The notes: generated from the sequence alone by a model not told the origin. Counted from the first letter of the stretch, positions 46,742 to 58,814 are shown. The stretch is DNA of 64,000 nucleotides from Phymorhynchus buccinoides (GCA_017654935.2 CM065690.1:13342367-13406366); one strand, 5' to 3'. Made by a program: numbers and translations.

Positions 46742-47257
46742 GCAGGGGAGTAGACTTAACACAAAGCTGGATAACACAAAATATTGGTTAACACACAAAA
46801 ATCTGTTTGAACGGACGAAACCCCTCTTTACTGTTACTTTTTAAAAAAGATTGTTTTACACACAGATTTTCTTCTCAGCACAGCATGAAATGTGGTTAAC
46901 ACACAAACAAAAACTTGGTCCGATTGTTGTTTATCGTACCACAGTTCGCACTAAATGAATCTGGAGCCGCCAAATATTTCCTTACTAACTTTGCAAAAGC
47001 CGTCGCAAAGCTCAAGTGTTCATCTATACTGTGCCATGTACTGGTCAGGAAGTTGGAAGTCGGAAAGTATGAACTGGCGGCAGTCCTGCACAAAGTGTGT
47101 CGTCTGCAGCACTACTGCTCGTTCAGTAGCAGAACTTCAGTTTCACATTTTTGACTGCGATTTTATCGAAAATGCTTTAATGCTTAACACAAATAATGGT
47201 TAACACAAAATAAAAAACTTTGTCCCCTGACTTTCGTGTTAAGAGTACTCCACTGTA
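46742..47257. repeat. GGGGAGTAGACTTAACAC MITE
   Basis: Ends AGGGGAGTAGACTTAACAC and GTGTTAAGAGTACTCCACTG; inner TTAACACA repeats. Open frames inside have no domain. Confidence 0.75.
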
Positions 47258-47369
47258 TGCCCAAGAACTTAAGGTCTAATGTCTCTTTAATGTCTAATGT
47301 GCACACCAAATATGTGTACAGAAGTTTCTGGCATAATATCAGGGTGTCTCTAAAGAAAACATTGTTTAA

Positions 47370-47616
47370 CCCTTTCGCCGCCAGCCATTTTTCAGCCCAA
47401 AAATACCATTAAGCTTACCTGGACCGAGAAAAAACAAATCTGCAATATTGCAAATTCTCCTCTGTGACCTTTATAACATTAGACCTATCCTTGCCTCCCA
47501 AAATTAAGAAAATACGAAAATAGGGTCTTCAGATAACAGGCCCTGATTTGATGCTTTTTAGTGACATGGATGTTAAACCTTTGTGGTGCAAAAATGCGAC
47601 ATTGGCGGTGAAAGGG
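47370..47616 (+). mobile_element. CCCTTTCGCCGCC MITE (TTAA target), intact
   Basis: 247 bp, TTAA on both sides, CCCTTTCGCCGCCAG / GGCGGTGAAAGGG. Best-preserved copy. Confidence 0.93.
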
Positions 47617-47925
47617 TTAATATTATATTAGCTTTGGTACTTTCTACACTGTTGTGGACAGTTTTTAATCATGATGTTTTCTTTTTTGTATTGAAGTGGT
47701 ATGGGATTCATTTTGTGTTGGCACTTGTTATTTTGGGTTTTTGCGGTGTGTTTTTTACAGGGAGTGGAAAGGAAATTATTGATTGAATAACAATTAACTG
47801 CTGTTAATTTTCCAAGGGTTTTTTCGCCTTCTCACACATTAAGGCTTGAACTTAATCACATGCACGATGACTAATATTTTAAAATCAACTACTGAAATAG
47901 TAAGTCACATGTACACACATACGTG

Positions 47926-48151
<226 letters not shown>

Positions 48152-48534
48152 AAAAATGTAATGATCAAGCAATTCTCCAACAATTTATTTCAATCCTTTG
48201 GCGGTCAACTTTTTGCGCATTTCAAATTGCACACAACACACACACGCACACAAACATGCGCGCACACACGCACCGCGTGCTCGCGCGGGTTGTGTCTCTT
48301 GATTTCTGTCTAGAGTGTGAAAATGCAGTGATGTTGAGGTGTTGGACTGTAATGGGGTTTTCTTCGCGACACGCTAAGGGCGATAACTTTATGACTGAAT
48401 CAAGCATGCTTCCTAGTGATCAGAGGCAGATAATTTCCAATGGCTTTATAGTACTTCGCTAAGCGCTAGGGCGATGACTTTAAGAAGGCGTTCGGTGGCG
48501 TGCGCAATTCAGTTGTTGTGGTCGTTGTCATTCC

Positions 48535-48690
48535 CTGGCTTAAAGACTCCAGGGATCATCGCAACGGCCAAAGCACCCGTATACCATGGTACAATTGCAC
48601 CAGCTAGGGATGAGAACATTACGTGTGTGACCGTTTTTTTTATTACCTCGCCACGTGGGCAGCCACACTCTGACTTTGGAGGATGCGCAA
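48535..48690 (+). repeat. TTAAAGACTCCAGGGATCAT repeat
   Basis: Matches the insert at 29937-30105 (CCAGCTAGGGATGAGAACAT, GCCACGTGGGCAGCCACACT). Confidence 0.8.
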
Positions 48691-48699
48691 TTCAGTTAC

Positions 48700-49425
48700 T
48701 CACCACATCGGAGAATGTGCAGTGTAAACGTGGGTGCTACTCTTTCATTTTTACACTGATTTCAGTATTTTTAATTTTTACCACAAACTGATCTTCAGGT
48801 GTTTTTTTAATTCATCAAGAACAACAAATTTGACCACAAGCGATTTTGTGCGTTTTGAACTTAGTCTAGTTCTATTTTGGAAGTTTACAAAGGCATTGTA
48901 ATAATTTTACAAGGCTTATCAGACTCAAACTGTCTGTCTATCATTTTAACTGTCTGTCTCATTATATCTCTCTCTTAAGTTGTCCCCCTTGAATCGTCCG
49001 ACGGGGCTCTGCCCCTGTACCCTGCCAGGGCCATGGGTCCCTGGACCCCTGCCTTTCATTTTTTTTTCATTTTGGGGAGTTGCACCCAAGTATAAAGCCT
49101 CGTTGCATCGTGTGCCATTCCTCACATTCACATTGTGTTCACGTGGGCACGTAAACGGAGAGAGGGGAGATTCACATTGTAAGAAAATGTCAACTCTGTT
49201 TGTTGTGGGAAGGATAGCTTGTATTAGATGTTTGATTATTGTAGGAAATATGGGCAGTCTTGTACTGTAGTCAACCTCCCACCCCCCCCACCCCACCCAT
49301 ATTTACAACCTTCAATCTCAAAGTCTGCTTCCTCCGAAATCGGAACGTGTCAGCTGTGTGCAGCGGGGAGGAGACCAGTGAAGACTGAGAACCGGACACA
49401 TGATGCATACCTTAACCGTTATGGC
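48700..49425. other. No gene seen
   Basis: Contains a CCCTGGACCCCTGCC/AGTTGCACCC fragment (49020-49090) of the GGGTGCAAC family; frames of ~100 codons lack domains. Confidence 0.4.
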
Positions 49426-49426
49426 C

Positions 49427-49555
49427 TTAAAGACCCCCCACGTCACATGTCACATTCCCTCTTACGCTAGGAAGCTTTCTTAAGATTTCTTACCAGCCAT
49501 AAGAGGGAAAACACGTGAAAACCATGATTCTGACACGTGACGTGGTGGGTCTTTA
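49427..49555. repeat. AAAGACCCCCCACGTCAC MITE
   Basis: Ends TTAAAGACCCCCCACGTCAC and GTGACGTGGTGGGTCTTTAA. Confidence 0.88.
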
Positions 49556-49799
49556 ATGCCTGGGAACGCAGAAGAAGAAGAAAGTCTGCCTCTTTCAATT
49601 TGATGGAAACAATCCAAGGCTGATCCCGATCCTACCCCTATTCTTTCAACAACAACAAATGTCAGAATGTTGCTTCTCAGTGAGAATTTAATTGTCACTG
49701 CGAAAATTTGATGGGAGGGGGAGGGGACAAGTACAAAAAAGCTGAAATTTTAATCTCAGGGGCACTGTTCCTGTATTCAGTTGTCGCTTCATTTTTGTA

Positions 49800-50930
49800 A
49801 GGTTGGGTGGACTTTCATAAATAGTGGGGTTTGGTTTACAGTCAGGGTTGGGGGGACTTTCATAAATAGTGGGGTTTGGTTTACAGTCAGGGTTGGGGGG
49901 ACTTTCATAAATAGTGGGGTTTGGTTTACAGTCAGGGTTGGGGGGACTTTCATAAATAGTGGGGTTTGGTTTACAGTCAGGGTTGGGGGGACTCTCATAA
50001 ATAGTGGGGTTTGGTTTACAGTCAGGGTTGGGGGGACTTTCATAAATAGTGGGGTTTGGTTTACAGTCGGGGTTGGGGGGACTCTCATAAATAGTGGGGT
50101 TTGGTTTACAGTCGGGGTTGGGGGGACTCTCATAAATAGTGGGGTTTGGTTTACAGTCGGGGTTGGGGGGACTCTCATAAATAGTGGGGTTTGGTTTACA
50201 GTCGGGGTTGGGGGGACTCTCATAAATAGTGGGGTTTGGTTTACAGTCGGGGTTGGGGGGACTCTCATAAATAGTGGGGTTTGGTTTACAGTCAGGGTTG
50301 GGGGGACTCTCATAAATAGTGGGGTTTGGTTTACAGTCGGGGTTGGGGGGACTCTCATAAATAGTGGGGTTTGGTTTACAGTCAGGGTTGGGGGGACTCT
50401 CATAAATAGTGGGGTTTGGTTTACAGTCAGGGTTGGGGGGACTCTCATAAATAGTGGGGTTTGGTTTACAGTCGGGGTTGGGGGGACTTTCATAAATAGT
50501 GGGGTTTGGTTTACAGTCAGGGTTGGGGGGACTCTCATAAATAGTGGGGTTTGGTTTACAGTCAGGGTTGGGGGGACTTTCATAAATAGTGGGGTTTGGT
50601 TTACAGTCAGGGTTGGGGGGACTTTCATAAATAGTGGGGTTTGGTTTACAGTCGGGGTTGGGGGGACTCTCATAAATAGTGGGGTTTGGTTTACAGTCAG
50701 GGTTGGGAGGACTTTCATAAATAGTGGGGTTTGGTTTACAGTCAGGGTTGGGGGGACTTTCATAAATAGTGGGGTTTGGTTTACAGTCGGGGTTGGGGGG
50801 ACTCTCATAAATAGTGGGGTTTGGTTTACAGTCAGGGTTGGGGGGACTTTCATAAATAGTGGGGTTTGGTTTACAGTCAGGGTTGGGAGGACTTTCATAA
50901 ATAGTGGGGTTTGGTTTACAGTCAGGGTTG
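49800..50930. repeat. 45 bp minisatellite, 25 copies
   Basis: Unit: GGGTTGGGGGGACTTTCATA, AATAGTGGGGTTTGGTTTAC, AGTCA. Two variable sites (TTTC/TCTC; TCA/TCG). As 45 is a multiple of three, frames on both strands stay open over 390-424 codons (GGTFINSGVWFTVRV; NPDCKPNPTIYESPP; TPTVNQTPLFMRVPP). No start context, splice signal or frame preference suggests coding. Confidence 0.97.
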
Positions 50931-50943
50931 CAAATGCTTTTAA

Positions 50944-51147
50944 CCCTTTCACCGCCAGCCATTTTTCAGCCAAAAAATGTCTGTCAAACTTAAACCTGGG
51001 TCAAGAAAATTTGGCGTCTGCAATGCTGTGAACCCCCTTATAAATGTCATGGGTCAAATAAGGCCTTGTCTTATCTCCCAAGATTGGTAAGACAAGGTCA
51101 TTGGATAGCTACAGATCCTAATTTCATGCCTTTCAGTGACATGGGTG
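50944..51147 (+). repeat. CCCTTTCACCGCC MITE, right end missing
   Basis: TTAA then CCCTTTCACCGCCAGCCATT; runs into the next copy at AGTGACATGGGTGTTAA. Confidence 0.88.
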
Positions 51148-51151
51148 TTAA

Positions 51152-51396
51152 CCCTTTCACCGCCAGCCATTTTTCATCCCCCCAAAAAATACCGTTAAAC
51201 TTAACTGAGAAGAGAAGAGAAAAAAAATCTGCAATATTGGGCATTCCTCTGTGACGTATTTAACATTAGGCCTATCCTTACCTCCCAAAGTAAAGAAAAT
51301 AGGGTATTTGGGTAACAGGCCCTGGCTTTGATGCTTTTTAGTGACATGGGTGTTAAACCATTGTGGTGCATAAATGCGACATTGGCGGTGAAAGGG
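51152..51396 (+). mobile_element. CCCTTTCACCGCC MITE (TTAA target)
   Basis: 245 bp, TTAA 51148-51151 and 51397-51400. Confidence 0.92.
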
Positions 51397-51620
51397 TTAA
51401 ACCAGTGTGGTGCATAAATGCGACATTGGCGGTGAAAGGGTTAAACCAGTGTGGTGTTAAAATGCGACATTGGCAGTGAAATGGTTAAACCAGTGTGGTG
51501 TTAAAATGTGACATTGGCGGCGAAAGGGTTAAACCAGTGTGGTGTTAAAATGTGACATTGGCGGTGAAAGGGTTAAACCAGTGTGGTGTTAAAATGCGAC
51601 ATTGGTGGTGAAAGGGTTAA
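51397..51620 (+). repeat. 44 bp satellite from the MITE right end, 5 copies
   Basis: TTAA sites recur at 51397, 51441, 51485, 51529, 51573 and 51617, exactly 44 bases apart. Each unit is TTAAACCAGTGTGGTG plus ~ATAAATGCGACATTGGCGG and TGAAAGGG, the terminal 44 bases of the preceding MITE. Confidence 0.96.
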
Positions 51621-51847
51621 AGAATGTGCAGGATGGGTAAAGCGCTCTTAAGTTTTGAAGGGTTTACAAAAGATGTTGCTCGTCTTGCGGTGTTTTGTTT
51701 TTTTGTTCGTGTTTTGATTTTGCAAGGTAGCGTTTTTAGTTTTGTGTGTCGCTGTCATTCGCAAACTCTTGTCAGAAGCCTGGGAGTGCATGTTCGCATT
51801 GTTTGTGCATGGCTTATGTTTTTTCATTGATTGCGTAGGGCTTTTAA

Positions 51848-52064
51848 CCTCCTTGACTGCCGTAGTATAACGTATCGCGTACTGACTTGATGACATCACT
51901 TGATGACATCAGATGAAGAGGAAGAACTCTTAATATGCTGTTTTTTTGCTCTAACAAGAGTTCTATCCCCAGACCATTTTTGCTAGAGTGGCTCTATCAA
52001 TTATCTTTTTCATAGCATGATTTTGTACAATTTTTTTTTTTTTTAATTTCTGGCAGTCAAGGGG
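51848..52064. mobile_element. CCTCCTTGACTGCC MITE (TTAA target)
   Basis: 217 bp; TTAA at 51844-51847 and 52065-52068; ends CCTCCTTGACTGCC / GGCAGTCAAGGGG. Inner TTGATGACATCA is duplicated. Confidence 0.9.
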
Positions 52065-52238
52065 TTAAGAAAAAATGTGATGTCCGTTTTGGGGGTGTTT
52101 TTTACTTTTAGCAGCTTAAAATTTAGAAAATTGCCAACCACCCCTGCTGTCTGTCAGCTGCTTTGTTAGCTTCTTTTAATCGTGTCAGGTTGTAAACATA
52201 TTGAGCAACTTAGCTGGCTCTTTTGCCCGCCAGGTGGC

Positions 52239-52414
52239 ATAACGCTCGAGTGGGGCTAATCTATATTCTTAGTTGGGGATAAAGAGAGAGAGAGAGAGAT
52301 AGGGAGGAGCCCCACCCTCCCTCTCTCTCTCACTACGCCCAACTAAGAATATAGCGTGATAAGCCCCTAGTGGATTGACTGCCCCCTGGCGGTCAAATAA
52401 TCGCCATAAGTCGA
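52239..52414. repeat. GACTTAGTGG foldback element, copy 3
   Basis: CCGCCAGGTGGCATAACGCT left arm and GACTGCCCCCTGGCGGTCAA right arm, AG/CT middle. Confidence 0.85.
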
Positions 52415-52464
52415 CCATTCATGACTGAAAATGAAAATATGCGCACTTTTTTTTACCCCCTTAA

Positions 52465-52966
52465 CCCTTTGACTGCCACACCTGTCTGTATAACTTACAA
52501 AGGAGATGACATCAGTAATTTAGTTAATTACATCATCAGTTTGAAGGAAATAATTCTGGAACTTTTTTTTTAGACTTTTGTTGTTCTCCCCATGGGGATA
52601 CGGGGGGGGGGGGGGGGGGTGTCTTTCAGTACAAATAGTTCCCCCACCTTCTGGAAGTTCTGTGCTATCAACTTCCTATAATCTATCACTCTCGTTCACT
52701 TTTCCTTTTCTTACTATTTGTACTATTTTTCTGACTTATGTGTGTTCATGTTCTCACACAGAAATTTGTTTCCAAATAATTACTGTTTAGAGCTCCTCCG
52801 AAATCAGGTGTTAACTGAATGCAGCGAAGAGACCGGTAAAAATTGTAACAGAACATATCAAACCCATTATGGCCATATGGCATGGGAATGCAGAAGAATC
52901 TTTATTGTTCCTTTTCCCCTTTTTTATTTTATTTTTATCTCAAACTGTCTCCGGCGGTCAACGGGG
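52465..52966. repeat. CCCTTTGACTGCC TTAA-type MITE with insert
   Basis: Left TTAA and CCCTTTGACTGCCACACC; right GGCGGTCAACGGGG then TTAT. Inside is a CCCCATGGGGATACGGGGG repeat (52585-52720) related to 46345. Confidence 0.7.
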
Positions 52967-52988
52967 TTATTCGCGTTTATAAAATCTC

Positions 52989-53377
52989 GGTAGAGGTAAA
53001 GATGTGCCCCCCCCCTGCATTTCTCGGTTAATTGTATTTTTCCGTTTTTGCCTTTCTGACCATACATAAAGGTGTATTTTAGGAACATTTTTAGCTAATT
53101 ACCTTTTTGGAATACTAACCCTAACCCTAGCCCTAAACCTAACCCTACCCCCCACTATGTACTGCAGTACACAGCGATTGGTCACAGTTGTGGTTCGTTG
53201 CGTTTTTCCGTTTTTTATAGGGTGGGGGGTAGGGTTAGGGCTAGGGTTAGTATTCCAAAAAGGTTATTAGCTAAAAATGTTCCTAAAATACAGCTTTATG
53301 TATGGTAAGAAAGGCAAAAACGGAAAAATACAATTAACCGAGAAATGTAGGGGGGGTGGCACATCTTGACCTTTACC
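52989..53377. mobile_element. GGTAAAGG palindromic MITE, copy E
   Basis: 389 bp, 8-base flanking duplication AAAATCTC (52981-52988 and 53378-53385). Confidence 0.95.
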
Positions 53378-53514
53378 AAAATCTCTTTATTTGATATGGC
53401 CAATGACTCATTTACCAGTAACTGGATTATCTTTCCCTGTCCTGTCATTTCTGGTTCTCATTTCACCAAGCTTACCGTATTTTTCGGGCGATAAGGCGCC
53501 TTATAATATGACTA

Positions 53515-53698
53515 CAGTGGAACCTCCCGTATAAGACCTCCCATTATAAGACTCCCTCCCACATAAGACCTACTTCTTCTGAGACATTGCCCTTCTTTGT
53601 AAGTATTAAAATTACCTCCTTTATAAGTTATAAGACCCCTCCCTTCTAAGACCTCATTTTGGATGATTTTTGAAGGTCTTATGAGGGAGGTTCCACTG
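53515..53698. mobile_element. CAGTGGAACCTCCC pogo-like MITE, nested
   Basis: 184 bp, TA flanks. Confidence 0.88.
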
Positions 53699-53724
53699 TA
53701 CTAAAATAGTAAGAAAATACAGTA

Positions 53725-53900
53725 CAGTGGAACCTCCCTTATAAGACCTTCAAAAATCCTCCAAAAATGAGGTCTTATAAGGGAGGGGTCTTATAAGGGA
53801 GGTAATTTTAATACTTACAAAGAAGGACAATGTCTCAGAAAAGTAGGTCTTATATGGGAGGGAGTCTTATTTTGGGAGGTCTTATAAGGGGGATCCACTG
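53725..53900. mobile_element. CAGTGGAACCTCCC pogo-like MITE, nested
   Basis: 176 bp, TA flanks, only 26 bases after the previous one. Confidence 0.88.
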
Positions 53901-54282
53901 TAACAGAATCTGAATGTTGTGTACAATTTGGGGGGTGCGCCTTATAATCAGGTGCACCTTATAGTCCCAAAAATATGGTAGTGTTTTTTGTTTTTTGGGT
54001 TTTTTATCCAAGCTTAGCGTTTTTATAAGTGTTCACGAGTAGCTTGTCCACATTTTCAAATGAACATTATAGCAAACTACAGCGTTAAGGATGGTTACTA
54101 ATTTGATGTGTTTTATTTTCAGCATGTTCAGTATCTACACGTTTTCTGTTTCTTCCCCACTAATGTTACATTAAACCCCCTTTCACTTCACTGCCCCATG
54201 ACGGATATTTCCGTCAATCTTTCTTGCAGGAATGTCCCACTGAAAGCTTCCATGCATACAGGGATGTAGCACTGAATTCGGG

Positions 54283-54413
54283 TCTTTAAAGACCCGCCAC
54301 GTCACGTGTCAAAATCACGGTTTTCACGTGTTTTCCCTCTTATAGCTGGTAAGAAATCTTAAGAAATCGTCCAAGCATAAGAGGGAATGTGACACGTGAT
54401 GTGGGGGGTCTTT
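54283..54413. repeat. AAAGACCCGCCACGTCACGTG MITE
   Basis: Uninterrupted copy; provides the empty site CCCTCTTATAGCTGG for the 6849-7062 insertion. Contains CACGTG. Confidence 0.9.
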
Positions 54414-54471
54414 AATCATTTTGAATGGCTAGTTTGTCCGTTTATATTTAAAAGTAGCACAGTTTAGGTAT

Positions 54472-54549
54472 TAGTATTAGGTACTTTAGTGTCACAAAGG
54501 CGTGTCTGTGAAATTCGGGTTGCTCCCACCTGGAGAGCGCGTCGCAGCC

Positions 54550-54584
<35 letters not shown>

Positions 54585-54690
54585 ATGCGATTTTTGTCAC
54601 TGATGGGGGGGGGGGGGGGGTAAATTTTTACCAAATGACAACTTTTTCGTTGCCACTGGGTTTAACGTATGCTAAGTGCATGGGCACACG

Positions 54691-54721
<31 letters not shown>

Positions 54722-54841
54722 TCCACGTTCAGACCGTTAAGGCCTAGTGCAGAATGAGAGGAAAAAATCCCCTGTACCCAGGTTCGAACTCGGGTTTACT
54801 TGACACGAAGCGAACGCGCTACCACTGTGCCACTCTACACC
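54472..54841 (-). repeat. tRNA-derived SINE, full-length
   Basis: Minus strand; head near 54765-54841, T run (~28) and G run (~16) in the body. Confidence 0.92.
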
Positions 54842-54956
54842 ACAGTTTAGGCATACTTAAATCATTTGATGCTAGATTTGTAATCTATTTTATTAAGTAC
54901 CGTAACCCCCATCTATGAATTCAAAATGGCCGTGCAGGTGAAGGGGTTAAGAAGTA

Positions 54957-55566
54957 CAGTGGAACCTCCCTTATAAGACTCCCTCCCACATAAGACCTAC
55001 TTCTCTGAGACATTGCCCTTCTTAGTCAGTATTGAAATTACCTCCCTTATAAGACCCCTCCCTTATTGGGGTCTGCAACGAACACCTTTTGCAAGAGTGA
55101 ATGCCCTTGGTGGGTGGGGGGAAGATGGTTCAGTACTGACCAAACAGGGGGATAACTCTCGCCAATAACCCCTATTTGATGCCACTAAATGGCTGCCTTT
55201 CGCAAGAGTGAATGCCCTTGTCAGTACTGATCAGCAAGGGCATCACTCTCACTGTGAAGGGTGTTAATAACCCTTGTTGCAGAGGCCTATAAGACATTCT
55301 GGATGATTTTTTGAAGGTCGAACAAACTACTTGTGGCGGTGCCATAGCCGATGAGGTTTAACCGAGGCGTGGTTACAGCTATCTGTATTATATTAAAAAA
55401 ATCGGGACTTTACTGGTTTCGTACTGCCTCCGGGCATTGCCTCCAGTATTGTTCCAACCATATTTTGTATTTACAAATGTCCCATATGTGTCTGATTCAG
55501 ACCAAGAGGACGTAAAACTCCATTTTCTCTCTCTTTTTTGAAGGTCTTATAAGGGAGGTTCCACTG
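54957..55566. mobile_element. CAGTGGAACCTCCC pogo-like MITE with two nested inserts
   Basis: TA flanks at 54955-54956 and 55567-55568. Interior is split by a GGCCACTGCA-type MITE (about 55070-55290) and a retroposon-like insert (55320-55533). Confidence 0.88.
55320..55533 (-). mobile_element. Retroposon-like insert with 13 bp target duplication
   Basis: TTTTTTGAAGGTC is directly repeated at 55307-55319 and 55534-55546. Content is the inverse of 10690-10930. A long duplication suits LINE-driven insertion. Confidence 0.85.
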
Positions 55567-55728
55567 TATTTAAAAGTTTGCTTAATATGAAGTGCCTTAT
55601 ATTTTCTTATGCCATATTTTCCCTCAGATTTACTCACTTTTTTTCTTTTTTTTTATTACTTTTTTTTTTCATTTTACAAGTCAAATAGTCACAACACGTA
55701 ACAAAACATTAACGCACGCACACATACT

Positions 55729-55730
<2 letters not shown>

Positions 55731-55801
<71 letters not shown>
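55731..55801. repeat. (CA)n microsatellite
   Basis: About 70 bases of pure CA. Confidence 0.96.
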
Positions 55802-55802
<1 letters not shown>

Positions 55803-56304
55803 TCTTATACCTGTGGTCATATCCACAACAATTCAAATTTTACGTCACTTTCAACCAGAGAGTACAGTCGTACATTCAAATTAACGCAAAAGAGATAAAT
55901 ATGGATGCCATCGTGTGAAAAAAACTTCTTGTGACATTTCAAAACCAAAAATACATTTTTCAATTTCATATCTCTTTTTTAAAATATGGGATAAATTGTT
56001 CACACTGTGGGAGTTTTCCTTCACATCTGCATTTATATATAAAAACAATTTGCCAACAGCAAAATAAGGTCAAACTTTTTCCCCCCCTGTATGTGTATAA
56101 TCTTTATCTATGTGGTGTTTTTGTCTTTATTCCTTGCATTTTGTCAATGCTGTGCCTCTATTGCACTTGCTTTGCTTTTTTCATCATTTTTTTCTTTTCT
56201 TTTCATTTACTTATATTTTCCCTTTCTCCCAATGTATAATTGAGGGTGGGGTGGGTTGTTTTTTTAGGATATGTACGGTGCATTGTCTTATTAATAATAT
56301 AGCT

Positions 56305-56812
56305 GTTACGCCCAATCCGTTGAAATTGCCCTCAATTCATGACATGGGCAAAATGACTTGCCCCGGTTCATGAAATAGCCAATTTGCGTTCATTTAGCAC
56401 ACAGAGAGATCAAGAATTGGTTCAAACAAACAAGAAATCACATCTCGCATGAGTTTAAATTCTTTCATTCAGACTTAATTTGATCAAACGTTTCATGCAA
56501 CATGTGGCTCAGGCATGCCCCACAGTAGCATTTGGTCGAGTTGGGGGGGAGGGGGGGGGCAGGATAGGGGTGCAAACGCAGTGTAGAAAAGTGTGATACT
56601 GTTGAATCAAACTTTTTTTCTTTTCTTTTTTAAGGTTTTTTTTTTGGGGGGGGAACATTTTTTTTCCATTTTACAAATTTCATGAAGACAAACTTAGTCA
56701 ATACCTGTGTGAATGGGAATTGAAAAATGTGATATACATTGTCCATTTCGTGAATTGGGCAAAGCATTCTGCCCGTTTGATGAAATAGGCAGTTTCAAGG
56801 ATTGGGCGTATC
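56305..56812. repeat. TTACGCCCAATCCG MITE, copy 2
   Basis: Ends GTTACGCCCAATCCGTTGAA and TTTCAAGGATTGGGCGTATC. Confidence 0.8.
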
Positions 56813-57520
56813 ACGGCCGTCATCATATCCTTAACTGGTGGGCTGTCGGTGTTAATTCTATCTTCAAAATCAAGGGGTCAGAATCTGCACATTTCAAAGT
56901 CAAAAATACTTTATTATCACGTTAGGTGAAATTACAGTGTGGTCTCTCGTACAAGCACAATGCAAGCAAGGAAACACATTTGCATGCATTAACAATGGAA
57001 ACAAAACTAAGGAAAAACGGACAAGAAATCACGCTTCGCAAGAAGTTGGACATAGGGTCGATACAAGTGACTATCAGAACATTAAGAACTGCCCTCTTTC
57101 CCACCATTTCTATCCTCGCATTCATTTATTCACCCCACACCTCCACCCTCTCCAATTCACCCCAACCTTTCACATATTTTGGGCCACTGCCCATTTTGAT
57201 TTACAGAGATCAATCTTGTCACAGGACATCATAAGTCATTTGACCAGTTCGAAAAAAGTGTAATACAGTGTAGATCATTTTCCTAACACAAGAGGTCATA
57301 ATGTTAAAAAAAAAAATTCTTTCTAGGACACTCTGTTGCAATCAAGCACATAGGTTCACAGACAGCCATGTTCAAAACATTAATTAAGGAAAGTTAGTAT
57401 GCAGTGTCAAAGTAATAACAGAACAGTTATTTATAGTACTTCGTTTCACCAAAGTCAATCTGATCAGTGAGTCACAGCACAAATCAAACTCCTTTAAAGT
57501 TACTGACAGACATGAGGTAA
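56813..57520. other. No gene seen
   Basis: Anonymous AT-rich sequence; overlapping plus frames of 102 and 108 codons (56926-57263) have no domain. Confidence 0.4.
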
Positions 57521-57523
57521 GCT

Positions 57524-57712
57524 TAAAGGGGCACCCTGACAGATGAGTTTTTGCAAGAAACACCTCAAGATCACCAGGAAAACACCTTTTACAGAGATCG
57601 CAACACTCACTTTGCTCCGGTTTCCTAGAAATCAAACCGTCAAAACGGCGATTCCTCCTTGGCGGAGGTGCTGGAAATCAGATTCTTTCAGTGAAAGAGA
57701 AGGCATGTTTTT
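57524..57712. repeat. AGGGGCACCCTGACGG foldback, truncated copy
   Basis: Left arm only: AAAGGGGCACCCTGACAGAT to CAGTGAAAGAGAAGGCATG. Confidence 0.85.
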
Positions 57713-58125
57713 AAAAAAAAATATTTGGAAACCATATTAATTATGATCCTTTATGACGGATAAGATGTTAAAGAGCACGAAAGTACCCATAATTCAAAAT
57801 TGATTTTTTTTTTTTTTTTAAATAAGATTTTTTGACTTTGCAAGCCTGTTGTGAGAAACTATCCCAGCGACTAAATGTCCCTTCCGTTGTGCTGGGTCAC
57901 ATACGTACATCAATATTAAGACTGGCTGTCCTGAATCTATCTTGACCATTCTGGCTTTACAATGCATGTCTTTTTGTAACCATTTATGAATATGTTGGAA
58001 TCTATCTGTTTTAGTTTACAATGCATGTCTTTATATGTATGACCATCATTATGTCCTTAACTGGTGGGCTGTCCTTAAAATGGTATAGCGCATGCCTATT
58101 ATCATAGCCATTATTATGTCCTTAA

Positions 58126-58776
58126 CCCTCTTGATACTGCATATAATGAAACGTGTATTGTAAAACAACGGCGTATAATTGAAAACTGCAGAGACATCAA
58201 CCGGTACTTCCTGTTTTCACTTTTCATCTCTCATATAAACATTTGACTGGGAAACCTATACACGTTTAGAAAGAAGAAAGCTTGAATTTTGCAATGAAAG
58301 TAAAGAAAACAACTTGCCTTGAATGTGGTGACAGCAGTAATCCAGTAAAGCACTTTCACAGTGGCTGCAAAGCATTGTAAACAGTAACTGCAGCTCGTGT
58401 CAGACATCACAAAACCATGCAGTTGAACCCTTTTCCTTCACTTTGCAACAAAAATACAAGCCTAATTACCTTCCTAGTCTCCATCAGAGTAGCTATCAGC
58501 AACTTACTCATCGCTGGTGTCATCCTCATCCTCACAATCACTACTTTCATCACTCATTTTCACCACACACAAAAAGATTGCAAACCAAAGTCAAAATGGC
58601 CAGATTCAGACAGCAGGAACTCGAAGTACGAGTGCTAGAAAAAGCTTTCTGATTGGTTAGCTGTATTCGCTTATTGGATTGGCCAAAGTTCAGCGCGATG
58701 TTTGAACTGAGCCACGCTGGTGGCTCATCGTGTTCGACCAAGGAAGCCACGAGCGTGGCTCATCGTGCTAAGAGGG
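58126..58776 (-). mobile_element. CCCTCTTAGCACGATGAGCC piggyBac-like element, copy 2
   Basis: 651 bp inverse copy of 35649-36321; TTAA at 58122-58125 and 58777-58780. The acidic open frame is interrupted. Confidence 0.87.
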
Positions 58777-58814
58777 TTAACTGTTTAGCTGTCCCTTAAG
58801 TGCATGTCTTTTAA

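Larger units (their letters stand above)
53475..53978. mobile_element. ACCGTATTTTTCGG element hosting two pogo-like MITEs
   Basis: Outer ends CCGTATTTTTCGGGCGATAA and TATAGTCCCAAAAATATGG with TA flanks; two CAGTGGAACC MITEs are inserted at 53515-53698 and 53725-53900, each flanked by TA. Confidence 0.88.

Noticed and set aside
49688..50962. 424-codon minus-strand ORF of NPDCKPNPTIYESPP repeats as a repeat protein gene
   Set aside because: 45 bp array is open in several frames on both strands, and its variable sites do not favour any one frame; no supporting signals.
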